A DNA stretch of 61,131 nucleotides from an uncultured Lachnospiraceae bacterium (GTDB lineage: Bacteria > Bacillota > Clostridia > Lachnospirales > Lachnospiraceae): the NCBI GenBank assembly GCA_947363565.1, contig CANAPP010000015.1, positions 1 through 61,131 on the forward strand, given 5' to 3'. Shown here piece by piece: positions 35,582-44,872 of this stretch; the first letter of the stretch is position 1; every line of letters begins with the position of its first letter. A program made the position numbers and the translations under genes. Below the pieces are notes generated by a model. The model did no database searches and had not been told where the DNA came from. It was given only the letters and a program-made list of their open reading frames with translations.

Positions 35582-36235
35582 CTACTTCGCCTCCAGTACA
35601 ACCGGTGTGATCAGTACGTCCGTACTTCCGGAAGACACGGTAAATGCTCCTACAAACGAAACCGTCTTTCCCTGTAAGGATTCCGGCTTAACAGGCGCTA
35701 CCACGTCCTCTGCCACGACCTTGTTGATGCTCTGCGACACAGCCGCCCACTCTTCCTGGTTCTTGTAGTCGCCGAACTTGATAAAGCTTAAGCAGTCGCG
35801 GATGGATGAACCTTTATATACAGGCCCGATCTGAATCTTCACTGCCTCGGAACCGGTGTAGCCGTCAAGCTTTACGGTCATGAAACCTGCCTGGGATTCT
35901 GTATTGACTTCCTCCACGGTTCCCGTTCCCTTTACCACGTAGCTCAATTCCCCGGAATCTCCCATGGAATATTTTCCGTAATCTTTCGCCAGCGCCGTCA
36001 GATCCCCGTTTGACTGAGTGAGGAATTCGGTCAGGTCAACGGCTGTCTCGTTCATCTCCGGCAGCGCGGAATCCTCCCAGATGGCGGCAACGTCGTCGCC
36101 CGCGTTAAATTCCACATTTCCGGTATACTTTCCCTCTTCCCCGATTTTTACCACCTTCACGATCCCGCATCCTGTGAACAGAGTGGATGCCGAGAGCGCA
36201 AGGGTAAGTCCAAGAGCTATTGCACGTTTTTTCAT
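35582..36235 (-). CDS. DUF2291 family lipoprotein
   Basis: The 217-residue protein has a signal peptide with lipobox LFTGCG (Cys 23), then a beta-rich body with GKYTGNVEFNAGDDVAAIWED near the mature N-terminus and VKIQIGPVYKGSSIRD in the middle. DUF2291 proteins are encoded in carbohydrate ABC operons and are likely extracytoplasmic accessory factors; I know no proven activity. The gene is between the binding protein and the ATPase, with a strong AAAGGAGG. The family match is from motif recall. Confidence 0.78.
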   Translation of the reverse strand: MKKRAIALGLTLALSASTLFTGCGIVKVVKIGEEGKYTGNVEFNAGDDVAAIWEDSALPEMNETAVDLTEFLTQSNGDLTALAKDYGKYSMGDSGELSYVVKGTGTVEEVNTESQAGFMTVKLDGYTGSEAVKIQIGPVYKGSSIRDCLSFIKFGDYKNQEEWAAVSQSINKVVAEDVVAPVKPESLQGKTVSFVGAFTVSSGSTDVLITPVVLEAK

Positions 36236-36334
36236 AGCTGCCTCCTTTATTTCTTTTATTTTAAATATCCTTCCCCGGGATATTTATGTTCCTGATCATT
36301 CATACTTTGCATAAAGAGTCTTGATATCATACGC

Positions 36335-36361
36335 AAGGGCGCGCCGCAAAAGCGCGCCCTT
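36335..36361 (-). other. GC-rich intercistronic stem-loop after the sugar-binding protein gene
   Basis: AAGGGCGCGC pairs perfectly with GCGCGCCCTT around a 7-nt loop, without a following T-run. It sits 41 bp after the binding-protein stop. Such hairpins commonly protect the upstream message, raising binding-protein output relative to the rest of the operon. Confidence 0.65.
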
Positions 36362-36401
36362 TCATAAAAGTCATGCCGTCTTTTCCGGCATTTCCCCAGG
36401 A

Positions 36402-37475
<1,074 letters not shown>

Positions 37476-37518
37476 TTAAATGCTCTATATCAACAGGTCC
37501 TCCCTGCCAATATCCTTC

Positions 37519-38451
37519 TTACTTCAAAGCCTCTTTTGCTTTCTCTGCGATGCCTTCTGCGGTCATCTTGTAATGATCAAACACTTCTTTTGAGGTCCCG
37601 GTGATGACCGGAGCGTCCGGCAGGGCAATATTTATGACCTTCTTCGGGCACTCACTTCCTACGACCTGGCTGACCATAGAGCCAAGTCCTCCGAAAGGCG
37701 CGTGCTCTTCTACCGTAACTACAGCCTTAGCCCCTGACGCTGCCTTTACGATAGCCTCGGTGTCAAGGGGTTTCACGCAGTACATATCTACCACGCCCGC
37801 GCTGATTCCCTCTGCCTTCAAAAGCTCTGCCGCGTCCTTTGCCGGTTTCACCATCTCGCCGCAGGCGATGATAGCAACGTCGCATCCCTCGCAGATTACC
37901 GTCGCCTTATCCATCTCAAAAGGAACATTGCCCTCCTCGTACACGTCGTCCACCGCATTTCTCCCCACACGGATGTACGCCGGTTTCTCGTCTTTGATCA
38001 GCTCTTTCATCAGGCATTCCGTCTGGAAATGATCGCTTGGGATGTACACTCTCATATTCGGAACCGCTGACATCGCCGCGATATCCTGCGCGGAGTGATG
38101 GCTCATGCCCAGTGCCCCGTAACTTACGCCTCCGCTGATTCCTACAAGCTTTACATTCGTATTCGAATATGCCACGTCCACCTTGCACTGCTCATAGCTC
38201 CTGGTGGAGAGGAAACAGGCCGGGGATGCCGCGTAAGGCTTTTTCCCGCATTTTGCAAGCCCTGCGGAGATGCTGACTAAGTTCTGCTCCGCAATCCCTG
38301 TCTCTACAAACTGCTCCGGCAGCTCGTTGGCAAATCCGGTGAAGGATGCACTTCCTCTTGAGTCGCTGCACAGCGCAACGATATCTTTATCTTTCTTTCC
38401 CGCCTCGACAAGTATGTCGCATATCACCTGTTTGTTTGCAATCTTAGCCAC
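37519..38451 (-). CDS. Transketolase family protein, C-terminal subunit
   Basis: The start is GTG 38449-38451, nine bases after AAAGGAGG; it overlaps the stop of the N-terminal subunit by eight bases (GTGGCTAA). The 310-residue protein has the pyrimidine-binding and C-terminal transketolase domains (FVETGIAEQNLVSISAGLA with the catalytic Glu, GVSYGALGMSHHSAQDIAAM, VTVEEHAPFGGLGS). With the preceding gene it makes a split, heteromeric transketolase-like enzyme using thiamine diphosphate. Translational coupling supports 1:1 assembly. Split forms occur in general metabolism and in special sugar routes such as apulose-4-phosphate cleavage. Confidence 0.9.
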   Translation of the reverse strand: MAKIANKQVICDILVEAGKKDKDIVALCSDSRGSASFTGFANELPEQFVETGIAEQNLVSISAGLAKCGKKPYAASPACFLSTRSYEQCKVDVAYSNTNVKLVGISGGVSYGALGMSHHSAQDIAAMSAVPNMRVYIPSDHFQTECLMKELIKDEKPAYIRVGRNAVDDVYEEGNVPFEMDKATVICEGCDVAIIACGEMVKPAKDAAELLKAEGISAGVVDMYCVKPLDTEAIVKAASGAKAVVTVEEHAPFGGLGSMVSQVVGSECPKKVINIALPDAPVITGTSKEVFDHYKMTAEGIAEKAKEALK

Positions 38452-39277
38452 GTCTTGCCGCCTCCTTTCTCTCTGCAAGGTCTTTTCTGATCTGTTCTAA
38501 TTCCTCTGCGTTCGGGACCTTGTGGTGCCAGTTTGCTTTATTCTCCATCACGGAAGAGCCTTTGCCCTTTACAGTGTTGGCAACAAGCACCGTCGGTTTT
38601 CCCTTTACTTCCTTTGCTGCGTCAAATGCCGCCTTTAACTGGTCGATATCATTGCCGTCCGCCACGTCGATGACATTCCAGCCAAAAGAACTCCATCGCT
38701 CATGCACGTCGTCATGAGCCATCACATCCTCAGTATTTCCGGAAATCTGCAGGCGGTTCCGGTCAATGACCGCACAGAGATTATCTAACTTATAGTGACT
38801 TGCCGCCATAGCGCCTTCCCACACGGAGCCTTCCGCAATCTCGCCGTCGCCCATTACGGTGTACACCCGGTAATCCTTCTTATCCATCTTTCCTGCCAGC
38901 GCCATGCCGACGCTCACCGGAAGTCCGTGTCCTAAAGAGCCGGAGTTCATCTCGATGCCCGGCAGCTTGTTGTTGGGATGCCCGATAAACTGAGAACCGA
39001 ACTTGCTGAAGGTAGCGATCACGTCCTTGATGTCAAAGAATCCTTTTGCCGCCAGCACCGCGTAGTACGCCTCCACTGAGTGCCCCTTGCTCATGATAAA
39101 CTTGTCTCTGTCCGGGTCGTCCATATTCTCCGGGCTGATATTCATCTGGTCAAAGTAAATTTCCGTCAAAATCTCCATAACGCTCATGTCGCCGCCGATG
39201 TGTCCGGCCTTGCCTTCCACAATCATGTCTATAACATTTTCTCTTAATTCATAAGCCAATGCTTTTAAATTTTCCAT
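38444..39277 (-). CDS. Transketolase family protein, N-terminal (thiamine diphosphate-binding) subunit
   Basis: The 277-residue protein is the N-terminal transketolase domain: SKGHSVEAYYAVLAAKG, NSGSLGHGLPVSVGMALAGK, and the ThDP motif GDGEIAEGSVWEGAMAASHYKLDN (written in parts), closing with VKGKGSSVMENKANWHHKVPN. It needs the adjacent C-terminal subunit for activity. It begins 4 bp after the isomerase stop in the other direction of reading order, so all three genes are tightly coupled. The role in this operon is probably glycolaldehyde-unit transfer from a ketose phosphate. Confidence 0.9.
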   Translation of the reverse strand: MENLKALAYELRENVIDMIVEGKAGHIGGDMSVMEILTEIYFDQMNISPENMDDPDRDKFIMSKGHSVEAYYAVLAAKGFFDIKDVIATFSKFGSQFIGHPNNKLPGIEMNSGSLGHGLPVSVGMALAGKMDKKDYRVYTVMGDGEIAEGSVWEGAMAASHYKLDNLCAVIDRNRLQISGNTEDVMAHDDVHERWSSFGWNVIDVADGNDIDQLKAAFDAAKEVKGKPTVLVANTVKGKGSSVMENKANWHHKVPNAEELEQIRKDLAERKEAARRG

Positions 39278-39281
39278 AAGA

Positions 39282-40682
39282 TCATTCTCCTCTAAGATAT
39301 GCTTTTACGTCTTCTTCAATGGGGTCATACAGGTCAGGCTTTACGCCAATGTACTTACATGCCTCGTAGAGCACCGGCACAACGTCCTTATGTATGCCTA
39401 CGCAGTGGTGGATGTACGGCCCTTCTACAATCTTTGCCTCTAAGCGCTTGATATTCTCTACTTCTACCCAGAGGTAAGTGCCCATGCCCTTCGGCCCGTC
39501 AACACCCTTCGCATTTCCAAGGAGAAGGGAATACTCCCCATTGTCTCCGTCAAAGCGGCAGAGAGTCACGTCGCCGTGCTTTGCCTCCGCGGTAAGGCTT
39601 CCCGGATGGTCAAAGGCCAGCGGGTAGGTAAGTTCCGGTTTCTCCTGCGCCACGGAAATCGGCCACGGCCCGCAGTGCTGCAGCAGCTCCCCGTTCTCGA
39701 TATCCGGGTGGCGGATGGTCCAGTCCGCAAAGAATCCTCTCGTCTCGTCCATGCCTGCCGCCTCTACCATCAAGGCAGTAATCGCGCCGTGAATGTCTGT
39801 CTCGCAGACAACCGGGATTCCCTTTTCATTGAGGATAGCGTTTGCCGCGCAGGGCATGATGCCAATCTCGGTCTGAAGGGCGTTCCAGCACTGGATTGCC
39901 GCCGCCTTGCAGCCGTATCTTTCTACTAACTGCTCCATAGCTACGGCGAGGGCTGCCACATTTTCTACCTCGTTGTCTTTAATCTTAACTTCCATATTTT
40001 CCCTGATATAGGAAATCATATCGGCAAGTTTCTTTCCTTCCGCCTTCACTGCCTTCATCTCTTCCGTCAGCTCCGTCATCGGGATCGGGGAGAGCTGGAT
40101 GTTGAACTTTTCAAGGAGCTCGCCCTCGTTGCACATGGTTGTCCAGAAGTCGAAAGGCCTTGTGGAAATCTGCAGGATGCGGATGCTCTTAAAGGTCTTC
40201 ACCACGTTGCATACTGCCAGGAAATCCCTTAAGCCCCGCTCGAATACCGGGTCATTCAGCCTGCAGTTGGTCATATAGGTAAATGGCACACGGAATCTTC
40301 TGAGCACCTTTCCCGTAGCGAACAGGCCGCACTGCGTATCCCTGAGCCTTGTTCCGTCGGCCTCCGGCCTCTCGTCGAGAGGTCCCCACAAAAGTACCGG
40401 AACGTCAAGTTCTTTTGCAAGTCTCGCACAAAGGTACTCTGTGCCAAAGTTGCAGTGGGGAAGGAACAGTCCGTCGATTCCCTCTGCCTTGAACTTCGCC
40501 GCGATTTTCTTCATATCATTGTCGTCATACAAAAGACCTTCCTCGTTGATATCGTCGATATCCACAAAATCAATGCCAAGCTCTTTCAGCCTGTCGGCGG
40601 TAAGCCCTCTGTATTTGATTGCGTCCGGCGCGCTGAAGATACTTCTTCTTGTCGGTGCATATCCCAGTTTGATAGTTGCCAT
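39282..40682 (-). CDS. L-fucose/L-arabinose isomerase-fold protein
   Basis: The 466-residue protein shows the FucI-like fold: N-terminal Rossmann-type domains, then CETDIHGAITALM (E294), FADWTIRHPD (D320) and GPYIHHCVGIH (His about 425-431) matching the Glu, Asp and His metal-ligand order of fucose isomerase, plus LLQHCGPWP. It probably interconverts an aldose and ketose with a divalent metal. It is the first structural gene after LacI, with GGAGG 8 nt before ATG. It is shorter than true L-fucose isomerase (about 590), so the substrate is likely different. Confidence 0.82.
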   Translation of the reverse strand: MATIKLGYAPTRRSIFSAPDAIKYRGLTADRLKELGIDFVDIDDINEEGLLYDDNDMKKIAAKFKAEGIDGLFLPHCNFGTEYLCARLAKELDVPVLLWGPLDERPEADGTRLRDTQCGLFATGKVLRRFRVPFTYMTNCRLNDPVFERGLRDFLAVCNVVKTFKSIRILQISTRPFDFWTTMCNEGELLEKFNIQLSPIPMTELTEEMKAVKAEGKKLADMISYIRENMEVKIKDNEVENVAALAVAMEQLVERYGCKAAAIQCWNALQTEIGIMPCAANAILNEKGIPVVCETDIHGAITALMVEAAGMDETRGFFADWTIRHPDIENGELLQHCGPWPISVAQEKPELTYPLAFDHPGSLTAEAKHGDVTLCRFDGDNGEYSLLLGNAKGVDGPKGMGTYLWVEVENIKRLEAKIVEGPYIHHCVGIHKDVVPVLYEACKYIGVKPDLYDPIEEDVKAYLRGE

Positions 40683-40808
40683 TTCATCTTCCTCCTTTTT
40701 TGTTTCAGACGGCGTACCGTTATGGTACGCTTATCTATCATCCAGTACGCCTTTTGCCCTGGCTGCTTATCTTCCGCCGCCCGGCGAAGACGAACACAGA
40801 TTTTCCTG

Positions 40809-41816
40809 CTATCCGTTCAGTTTCCTGACGCTGCCCCTCTCGATAAACTTCGTGCAGACCTGAATCTTCATCTTCTCGTGCCGTCCGGGATACTGGATAT
40901 GGTCCAGGACCCTCCGCACCGCCACCTTGCCAAGCTCCTGCTTGTACACATGGATGGTGGTAAGCTCCGGCGTTGACACTGCCCCGAAAGGTATGTCGTC
41001 AAATCCTACGATGGAGACATCCTCCGGAATCCGGATTCCCTTTTCCTTGAGCGCCCGCATAGCCCCCAGCGCGATGATGTCATTGTCCGCAAAATACGCG
41101 GTGGGAAGTTTCGGGTTCCCTTCCAGATACCTCTTCATATCCTCATAGGCCGTATCAAGCTGCGTGCCTATGGTCACCTGATACTCTTCTCTCACGGGAA
41201 TCCCATACTTTCCAAGCACCCGCCCGTACCCGTACTCTCTGTACTGAAACGCCTTTATCCTGTAGCTCCCCCGCAGGTACCCGATCTCTTTGTGCCCCAT
41301 CCCGATCAGATACTCCATAGCGTGGCACACCGAATCTGTATTGTTAATTAAAACCCCGTCGAATCTCATATCCTCAGACCACCCGTCAAGAAGGACCATA
41401 TGCCCCTTGTAGCTCTTGAACGGGATAAAATCTTCCTCTAACATCTCCGCCCCTAAAAGGAGCATCAGGGAACTTGTATCTTCTAAAACCTCCGAAAGCC
41501 TCTCTTCAAAGCCTTCCTCCTCGCAGTCCAGCCTGCTGAAAATGGTCTCATATCCTAAGTCCTTCGCCTGCTTTTCCACGCCTTCTATCATGGCAGGGAA
41601 AAACTGGTTGTTATCGATGATCTTTCCATTCTTCCGGTAGGTGACGAACTTAATCTTCGTAATCACCTTCTCCGGGTGGTAGCCCAGCTCCTCCGCCGCT
41701 TTAAATATCTTTTCCGACGTCTCGCTGTTGACGCCCTTTTTACGGTTCAAAGCGTTGGATACAGTCGCCGGAGAAAAACCTGTCGCCTGGCTGATCTTCT
41801 TAATACTGACTTTCAC
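40809..41816 (-). CDS. LacI family transcriptional regulator of the sugar operon
   Basis: The 335-residue protein has an N-terminal LacI helix-turn-helix (VSIKKISQATGFSPATVSNALNRKKGV in parts) and a periplasmic-binding-like sensor (LLLGAEMLEEDF, GHKEIGYLRGSYRI, TAYFADNDIIALGAMRALKEKG, DVSIVGFDDIPFG). It lies 126 bp before the isomerase gene in the same direction and is the natural repressor of the operon. Its own promoter at 41858-41885 overlaps a repeated motif, suggesting autoregulation. It is closely similar to the second LacI at 42419-43414. Confidence 0.9.
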   Translation of the reverse strand: MKVSIKKISQATGFSPATVSNALNRKKGVNSETSEKIFKAAEELGYHPEKVITKIKFVTYRKNGKIIDNNQFFPAMIEGVEKQAKDLGYETIFSRLDCEEEGFEERLSEVLEDTSSLMLLLGAEMLEEDFIPFKSYKGHMVLLDGWSEDMRFDGVLINNTDSVCHAMEYLIGMGHKEIGYLRGSYRIKAFQYREYGYGRVLGKYGIPVREEYQVTIGTQLDTAYEDMKRYLEGNPKLPTAYFADNDIIALGAMRALKEKGIRIPEDVSIVGFDDIPFGAVSTPELTTIHVYKQELGKVAVRRVLDHIQYPGRHEKMKIQVCTKFIERGSVRKLNG

Positions 41817-41857
41817 TTTTTCACCGCCCTTTTGTTTTGCTTTTCTCTATATTTTAT

Positions 41858-41885
41858 ATTATAAACATTTATATAAATATTTCAA
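41858..41885 (-). promoter_or_regulatory. Promoter of lacI (sugar operon) with repeat motif filling the spacer
   Basis: TTGAAA (41880-41885), 16 bp, TATAAT (41858-41863) on the minus strand. One copy of the 18-bp motif TAAAYRTTTATATRAATA covers the whole spacer, an arrangement expected for a repressor operator. Confidence 0.6.
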
Positions 41886-42062
41886 TAGTTTTTATTGATT
41901 TTCTTCGTCTATGTTTATATTTTGTTTATTATTCCTAGTTTTTGTCCTTCTATTTTGTCTATTATTTACAATTCATTTATCATGAATTTACAATTTATTC
42001 ATATATTACTCTCGTTTTGGTAAATGTTTATATGAATATTTATGTAAACATTTATATGAATA
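41862..42062. repeat. Three copies of an 18-bp AT-rich motif, likely LacI operators
   Basis: TAAAYRTTTATATRAATA occurs at 41862-41879, 42021-42038 and 42045-42062, the last two 24 bp apart (about two helical turns). The surrounding 41830-42075 is very AT-rich and gene-free. Confidence 0.5.
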
Positions 42063-42092
42063 AAATATATTGCCTCAAAGGGAAGTTTACTT

Positions 42093-42391
42093 TCAATCAA
42101 AAAACATCAGCCATTCCTGACTGATGCCTTTTCGTACCGTTGTCTTTAAAACATTGAAACCTGTCTCTCCAGCAGACTCTCTTTTGCTAAGCTCTTCTGC
42201 CTCTTCACGGCTGTCTACTTTCAGAATATACATGCCCGCCATCCCGGATAACCCTTGAATACGCTGCAGATCACCTGCTTTCCTTCATCGTCCAGCCGCC
42301 TTATATTCTCCGCATGTTCCTCAACCGCCTTCTTTGTTATCTTATTATAGGTCCTGGGTTTTTCAATCATCATATACATCGGCTTACCCAT
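42093..42391 (-). pseudogene. YciI-like protein gene with a one-base deletion
   Basis: On the minus strand the frame from ATG 42389-42391 reads MGKPMYMMIEKPRTYNKITK and on to GYPG, then stops at a TGA a few codons later. Shifting one base at CCGGGATGG restores GMAGMYILKVDSREEAEELS and runs to TGA at 42093-42095. Total length 299 bases is one short of a whole number of codons. Both parts match YciI/YCII-related small proteins. A good AAAGGGG site precedes it. It starts 27 bp after LacI2, so it may have been the gene LacI2 once controlled. Confidence 0.8.
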
Positions 42392-42418
42392 ATCGCATCC
42401 CCTTTCGCCCCCTGGTGA

Positions 42419-43414
42419 TCATAATCTCCGCACGCTCCCCCGCTCCACAAAATCCGTGCATACCTGTATCTTCGTCTTGATCCTGCACTGGTTCTCTATG
42501 GAATAAAGAAGCTCTCTCACCGCCGTCGCCCCCATCTCATGCTTATACACGTTGATCGTTGTAAGCGGCGGATCCGACACCGCACCGTAAGAGATATTAT
42601 CAAATCCGATGATCGACACATCCCCGGGGATGTCATAACCGCACTCCTTAAGCGCCTGCATAGCCCCGATGGCTATCGTATCATTATCCACAAAAAACGC
42701 AGACGGCAGCGCTGGGTTTCCCTCCAGATATTTTTTCATCCCTTCATAAGCCGTCTCCACCTTCGTCCCCACCGTCGGGATAAACTCCGGCTTCACTGGG
42801 AAACCGTGGGCATCCATCACACGCCGGTAACCGATCTCCCTGTACTTAAACGCCTGTATGCGGAAATCCCCTCTGATATATCCGATCTCCTTATGTCCCC
42901 GCTCCACCAGATATTCCACCGCCTTCGCCGCCGAATCCGTGTTGCTGATAAGCACACTGTCAAAAAAGTACCGGTCACTCCAACCGTCAAGCAGGATTAT
43001 CTTATTCTGGGCATGAGTGTATGGTTCAAAATCCTCCTCCATCATCTCCGTCCCAAGAAGCACCACCGCGCTCTCCTCGTCCGACAGGATTTCCCGGATC
43101 TGCACGGCATATCCAGGGTCATTGACATCCACATGGCAGAACAGCGTCTCAAGCCCCAAAAGTTTAGCCTGCCGTTCCACACCCTCGATCACCGCCGGGT
43201 GAAAAGGGCTGTCGTCAATGATCAGTCCATTCCTCCTGAAAATGACAAACCGGATTCTCTTTATCCTCTCCCCCGCATGATATCCCAGCTCTTCCGCCGT
43301 CTTCAAAATCTGCTCCGCCGTCTCCTTGTTGACTCCCCTCTTATGGTTCAGCGCATTGGACACCGTTGCCGGAGAAAAACCTGTAATCTCGCTGATCTTG
43401 CGAATACTTACTTT
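42419..43414 (-). CDS. LacI family transcriptional regulator, paralogue of the sugar-operon repressor
   Basis: The start is ATG 43412-43414 (331 residues; MKVSIRKISEITGFSPATVS). It matches the other LacI along its whole length (shared phrases TGFSPATVSNALN, LDGWS, GHKEIGYIRG, NDTIAIGAMQALKECG, TTINVYKHEMG). The two arose by duplication. It now sits in front of a broken YciI gene, so its present role may be cross-regulation of the sugar operon or an unlinked target. No sugar genes remain directly downstream other than the lacI-headed operon. Confidence 0.88.
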   Translation of the reverse strand, partial: KVSIRKISEITGFSPATVSNALNHKRGVNKETAEQILKTAEELGYHAGERIKRIRFVIFRRNGLIIDDSPFHPAVIEGVERQAKLLGLETLFCHVDVNDPGYAVQIREILSDEESAVVLLGTEMMEEDFEPYTHAQNKIILLDGWSDRYFFDSVLISNTDSAAKAVEYLVERGHKEIGYIRGDFRIQAFKYREIGYRRVMDAHGFPVKPEFIPTVGTKVETAYEGMKKYLEGNPALPSAFFVDNDTIAIGAMQALKECGYDIPGDVSIIGFDNISYGAVSDPPLTTINVYKHEMGATAVRELLYSIENQCRIKTKIQVCTDFVERGSVRRL

Positions 43415-43520
43415 CATAATCCTATATCGACCTCTCTTTATCCCTCTCAATCCTGACTATTATTATATATGATTTGCCCGGATTTGCAAACTCATTTATG
43501 CCGCTGCAACAACTCACCGT

Positions 43521-43554
43521 AAAAAAAGAGCCGCCTCACTACGAAGCAGCTCTT
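43521..43554 (-). terminator. Intrinsic terminator after rplL
   Basis: AAGAGC pairs with GCTCTT, with an inner GCTTC/GAGGC stem, followed by seven Ts on the minus strand, 17 bp after the rplL stop. Confidence 0.85.
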
Positions 43555-43570
43555 ATCATACCGTATAAAA

Positions 43571-43945
43571 TTATTTAAGGTTAACCTCTGCACCTTCAGC
43601 CTCAAGTTTAGCCTTGATCCCTTCAGCCTCTTCCTTGGAAACGCCTTCTTTTACTACCTTCGGAGCTTCGTCAACTACTGCCTTAGCTTCTTTCAGTCCA
43701 AGACCTGTGATCTCGCGAACAACCTTGATAACCTTAACCTTGGAAGCACCTGCAGATACAAGCTCTACATTGAACTCTGTCTGCTCTTCCTCTGCCGCTG
43801 CCTCTCCGCCTGCTGCTGCAACTACTACGCCTGCTGCTGCAGATACGCCAAACTCTTCTTCACATGCTTTTACTAATTCATTCAACTCTAATACTGATAA
43901 CTCTTTGATAGCATCAATAAATTCAGCCGTTGTTAATTTTGCCAT
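43571..43945 (-). CDS. rplL: 50S ribosomal protein L7/L12
   Basis: The 124-residue protein has the N-terminal dimerisation domain, an Ala/Glu-rich hinge, and the C-terminal factor-binding domain ([31 protein letters not shown] in parts, [18 protein letters not shown] end). It forms the flexible stalk of the large subunit that recruits translation factors. It is co-transcribed with rplJ (59 bp gap) and ended by an intrinsic terminator, so transcription does not run into rpoB as it does in most relatives. Confidence 0.98.
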   Translation of the reverse strand: MAKLTTAEFIDAIKELSVLELNELVKACEEEFGVSAAAGVVVAAAGGEAAAEEEQTEFNVELVSAGASKVKVIKVVREITGLGLKEAKAVVDEAPKVVKEGVSKEEAEGIKAKLEAEGAEVNLK

Positions 43946-44004
43946 TTTATTATCCTCCTATAAAATATAATTCATTCCAATTGATCCGTACACAATCAAG
44001 TGTC

Positions 44005-44568
44005 CTACTCCGCTGCCGGAGCTTCCGCTGTCTCTTCAGCCGGAGCCTCTGCCTCTTCTGACTTTACTCCTTCGCAGGCTTCTGCGCCGCCCTGCTCCGC
44101 AATCTGATTGAGAACACGGGCAAGATTGGTAATCGGTGACTGTAAGCTTCCAAGCAATTTGGAAAGAAGTTCTTCCCTTGACGGAATACTTGCCAGCGCC
44201 TGCATTCCCTTTGCATCGTAAGCTTCGCCCTCAACGACACCGGCTTTAATCTCAAGAGCCTTCGCTTCCTTCGCGAACTTGGCAAGAATTCTTGCCGGGG
44301 CTGTCGCGTCATCCTTAGAGATCGCCAGTGCGCTCGGCCCCTCCAGGTACTCGTCTAAAGCCGCAAAGTCCGTTCCTTCAAAAGCTCTCTTCATCATAGT
44401 GTTCTTACAAACCTTGTATGTGATGCCTGCTTCCCTTAACTGCTTACGAAGGGCTGTGTCCTGCGCAACAGTAAGTCCGCGGTAATCAACAAGCACAACG
44501 CTCGCTGCGTCCTTTACATCATCTGCAATGGCCTGTACGATAGGCTGTTTTAATTCAACTTTTGCCAC
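44005..44568 (-). CDS. rplJ: 50S ribosomal protein L10
   Basis: The protein starts at GTG (44566-44568; MAKVELKQPIVQAIADDVK), with AAGGAGG 10 nt upstream. The body matches L10 (VLVDYRGLTVAQDTALRKQLREAGITYKVCKNTMM in parts). At 187 residues it is longer than the usual 165-175; the excess is a C-terminal Ala/Glu-rich tail ([17 protein letters not shown]). L10 anchors the L7/L12 stalk and represses its own mRNA through the leader just upstream. Confidence 0.98.
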   Translation of the reverse strand: MAKVELKQPIVQAIADDVKDAASVVLVDYRGLTVAQDTALRKQLREAGITYKVCKNTMMKRAFEGTDFAALDEYLEGPSALAISKDDATAPARILAKFAKEAKALEIKAGVVEGEAYDAKGMQALASIPSREELLSKLLGSLQSPITNLARVLNQIAEQGGAEACEGVKSEEAEAPAEETAEAPAAE

Positions 44569-44607
44569 GAATGGTGCACCTCCTTATATTATTTTCGGTA
44601 TGCTGCC

Positions 44608-44728
44608 AAAAAACCTCTGCGCCGCGAAGACGCAGAGGTATAAATCCATATCTGAATTTAACTCTTCCTCGGTAGGCGTTCTAATCCTTACGCTTTGCAG
44701 CACCTACTGTCTTCGGCAGTTACTAGAT
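44608..44728 (-). ncRNA. Ribosomal protein L10 leader with attenuator hairpin
   Basis: The transcribed strand carries AGACAGTAGGTGC and then CCTACCGAGG, the conserved halves of the L10 leader kink-turn structure. They are followed by an intrinsic terminator ACCTCTGCG/CGCAGAGGT plus TTTTTT at 44608-44639. L10 (or L10-L12 complex) binding is known to control this mRNA in Firmicutes by attenuation. The leader spans from the predicted start near 44723 to the terminator, then rplJ. Confidence 0.85.
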
Positions 44729-44729
44729 A

Positions 44730-44758
44730 AAGATATCATATGAACGGTGGGTTGTCAA
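44730..44758 (-). promoter_or_regulatory. Promoter of rplJL
   Basis: Consensus TTGACA (44753-44758), 17 bp, TATCTT (44730-44735) on the minus strand, immediately upstream of the L10 leader. Confidence 0.8.
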
Positions 44759-44872
44759 CCGTTTTTCTTTATATTTTGCTTTTTCCACATTTTGCTGCTG
44801 CAGCAGTTATTGTCCACACAGGTTTTTGCTTTTACTGCACAAACCACGAGAAAACGATGAGTGAACAGTAAC

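Noticed and set aside
40700-40735. GCGTACC/GGTACGC hairpin between lacI and the isomerase gene as a terminator
   Set aside because: No T-run follows on the transcribed strand, so read-through from lacI into the operon is likely. It could instead be a small operator or leader structure.
44780-44872. Weak hairpin TTACTG/CAGTAA as terminator of the racemase operon
   Set aside because: The stem is short and the following T-run is absent; too weak to list as a terminator.
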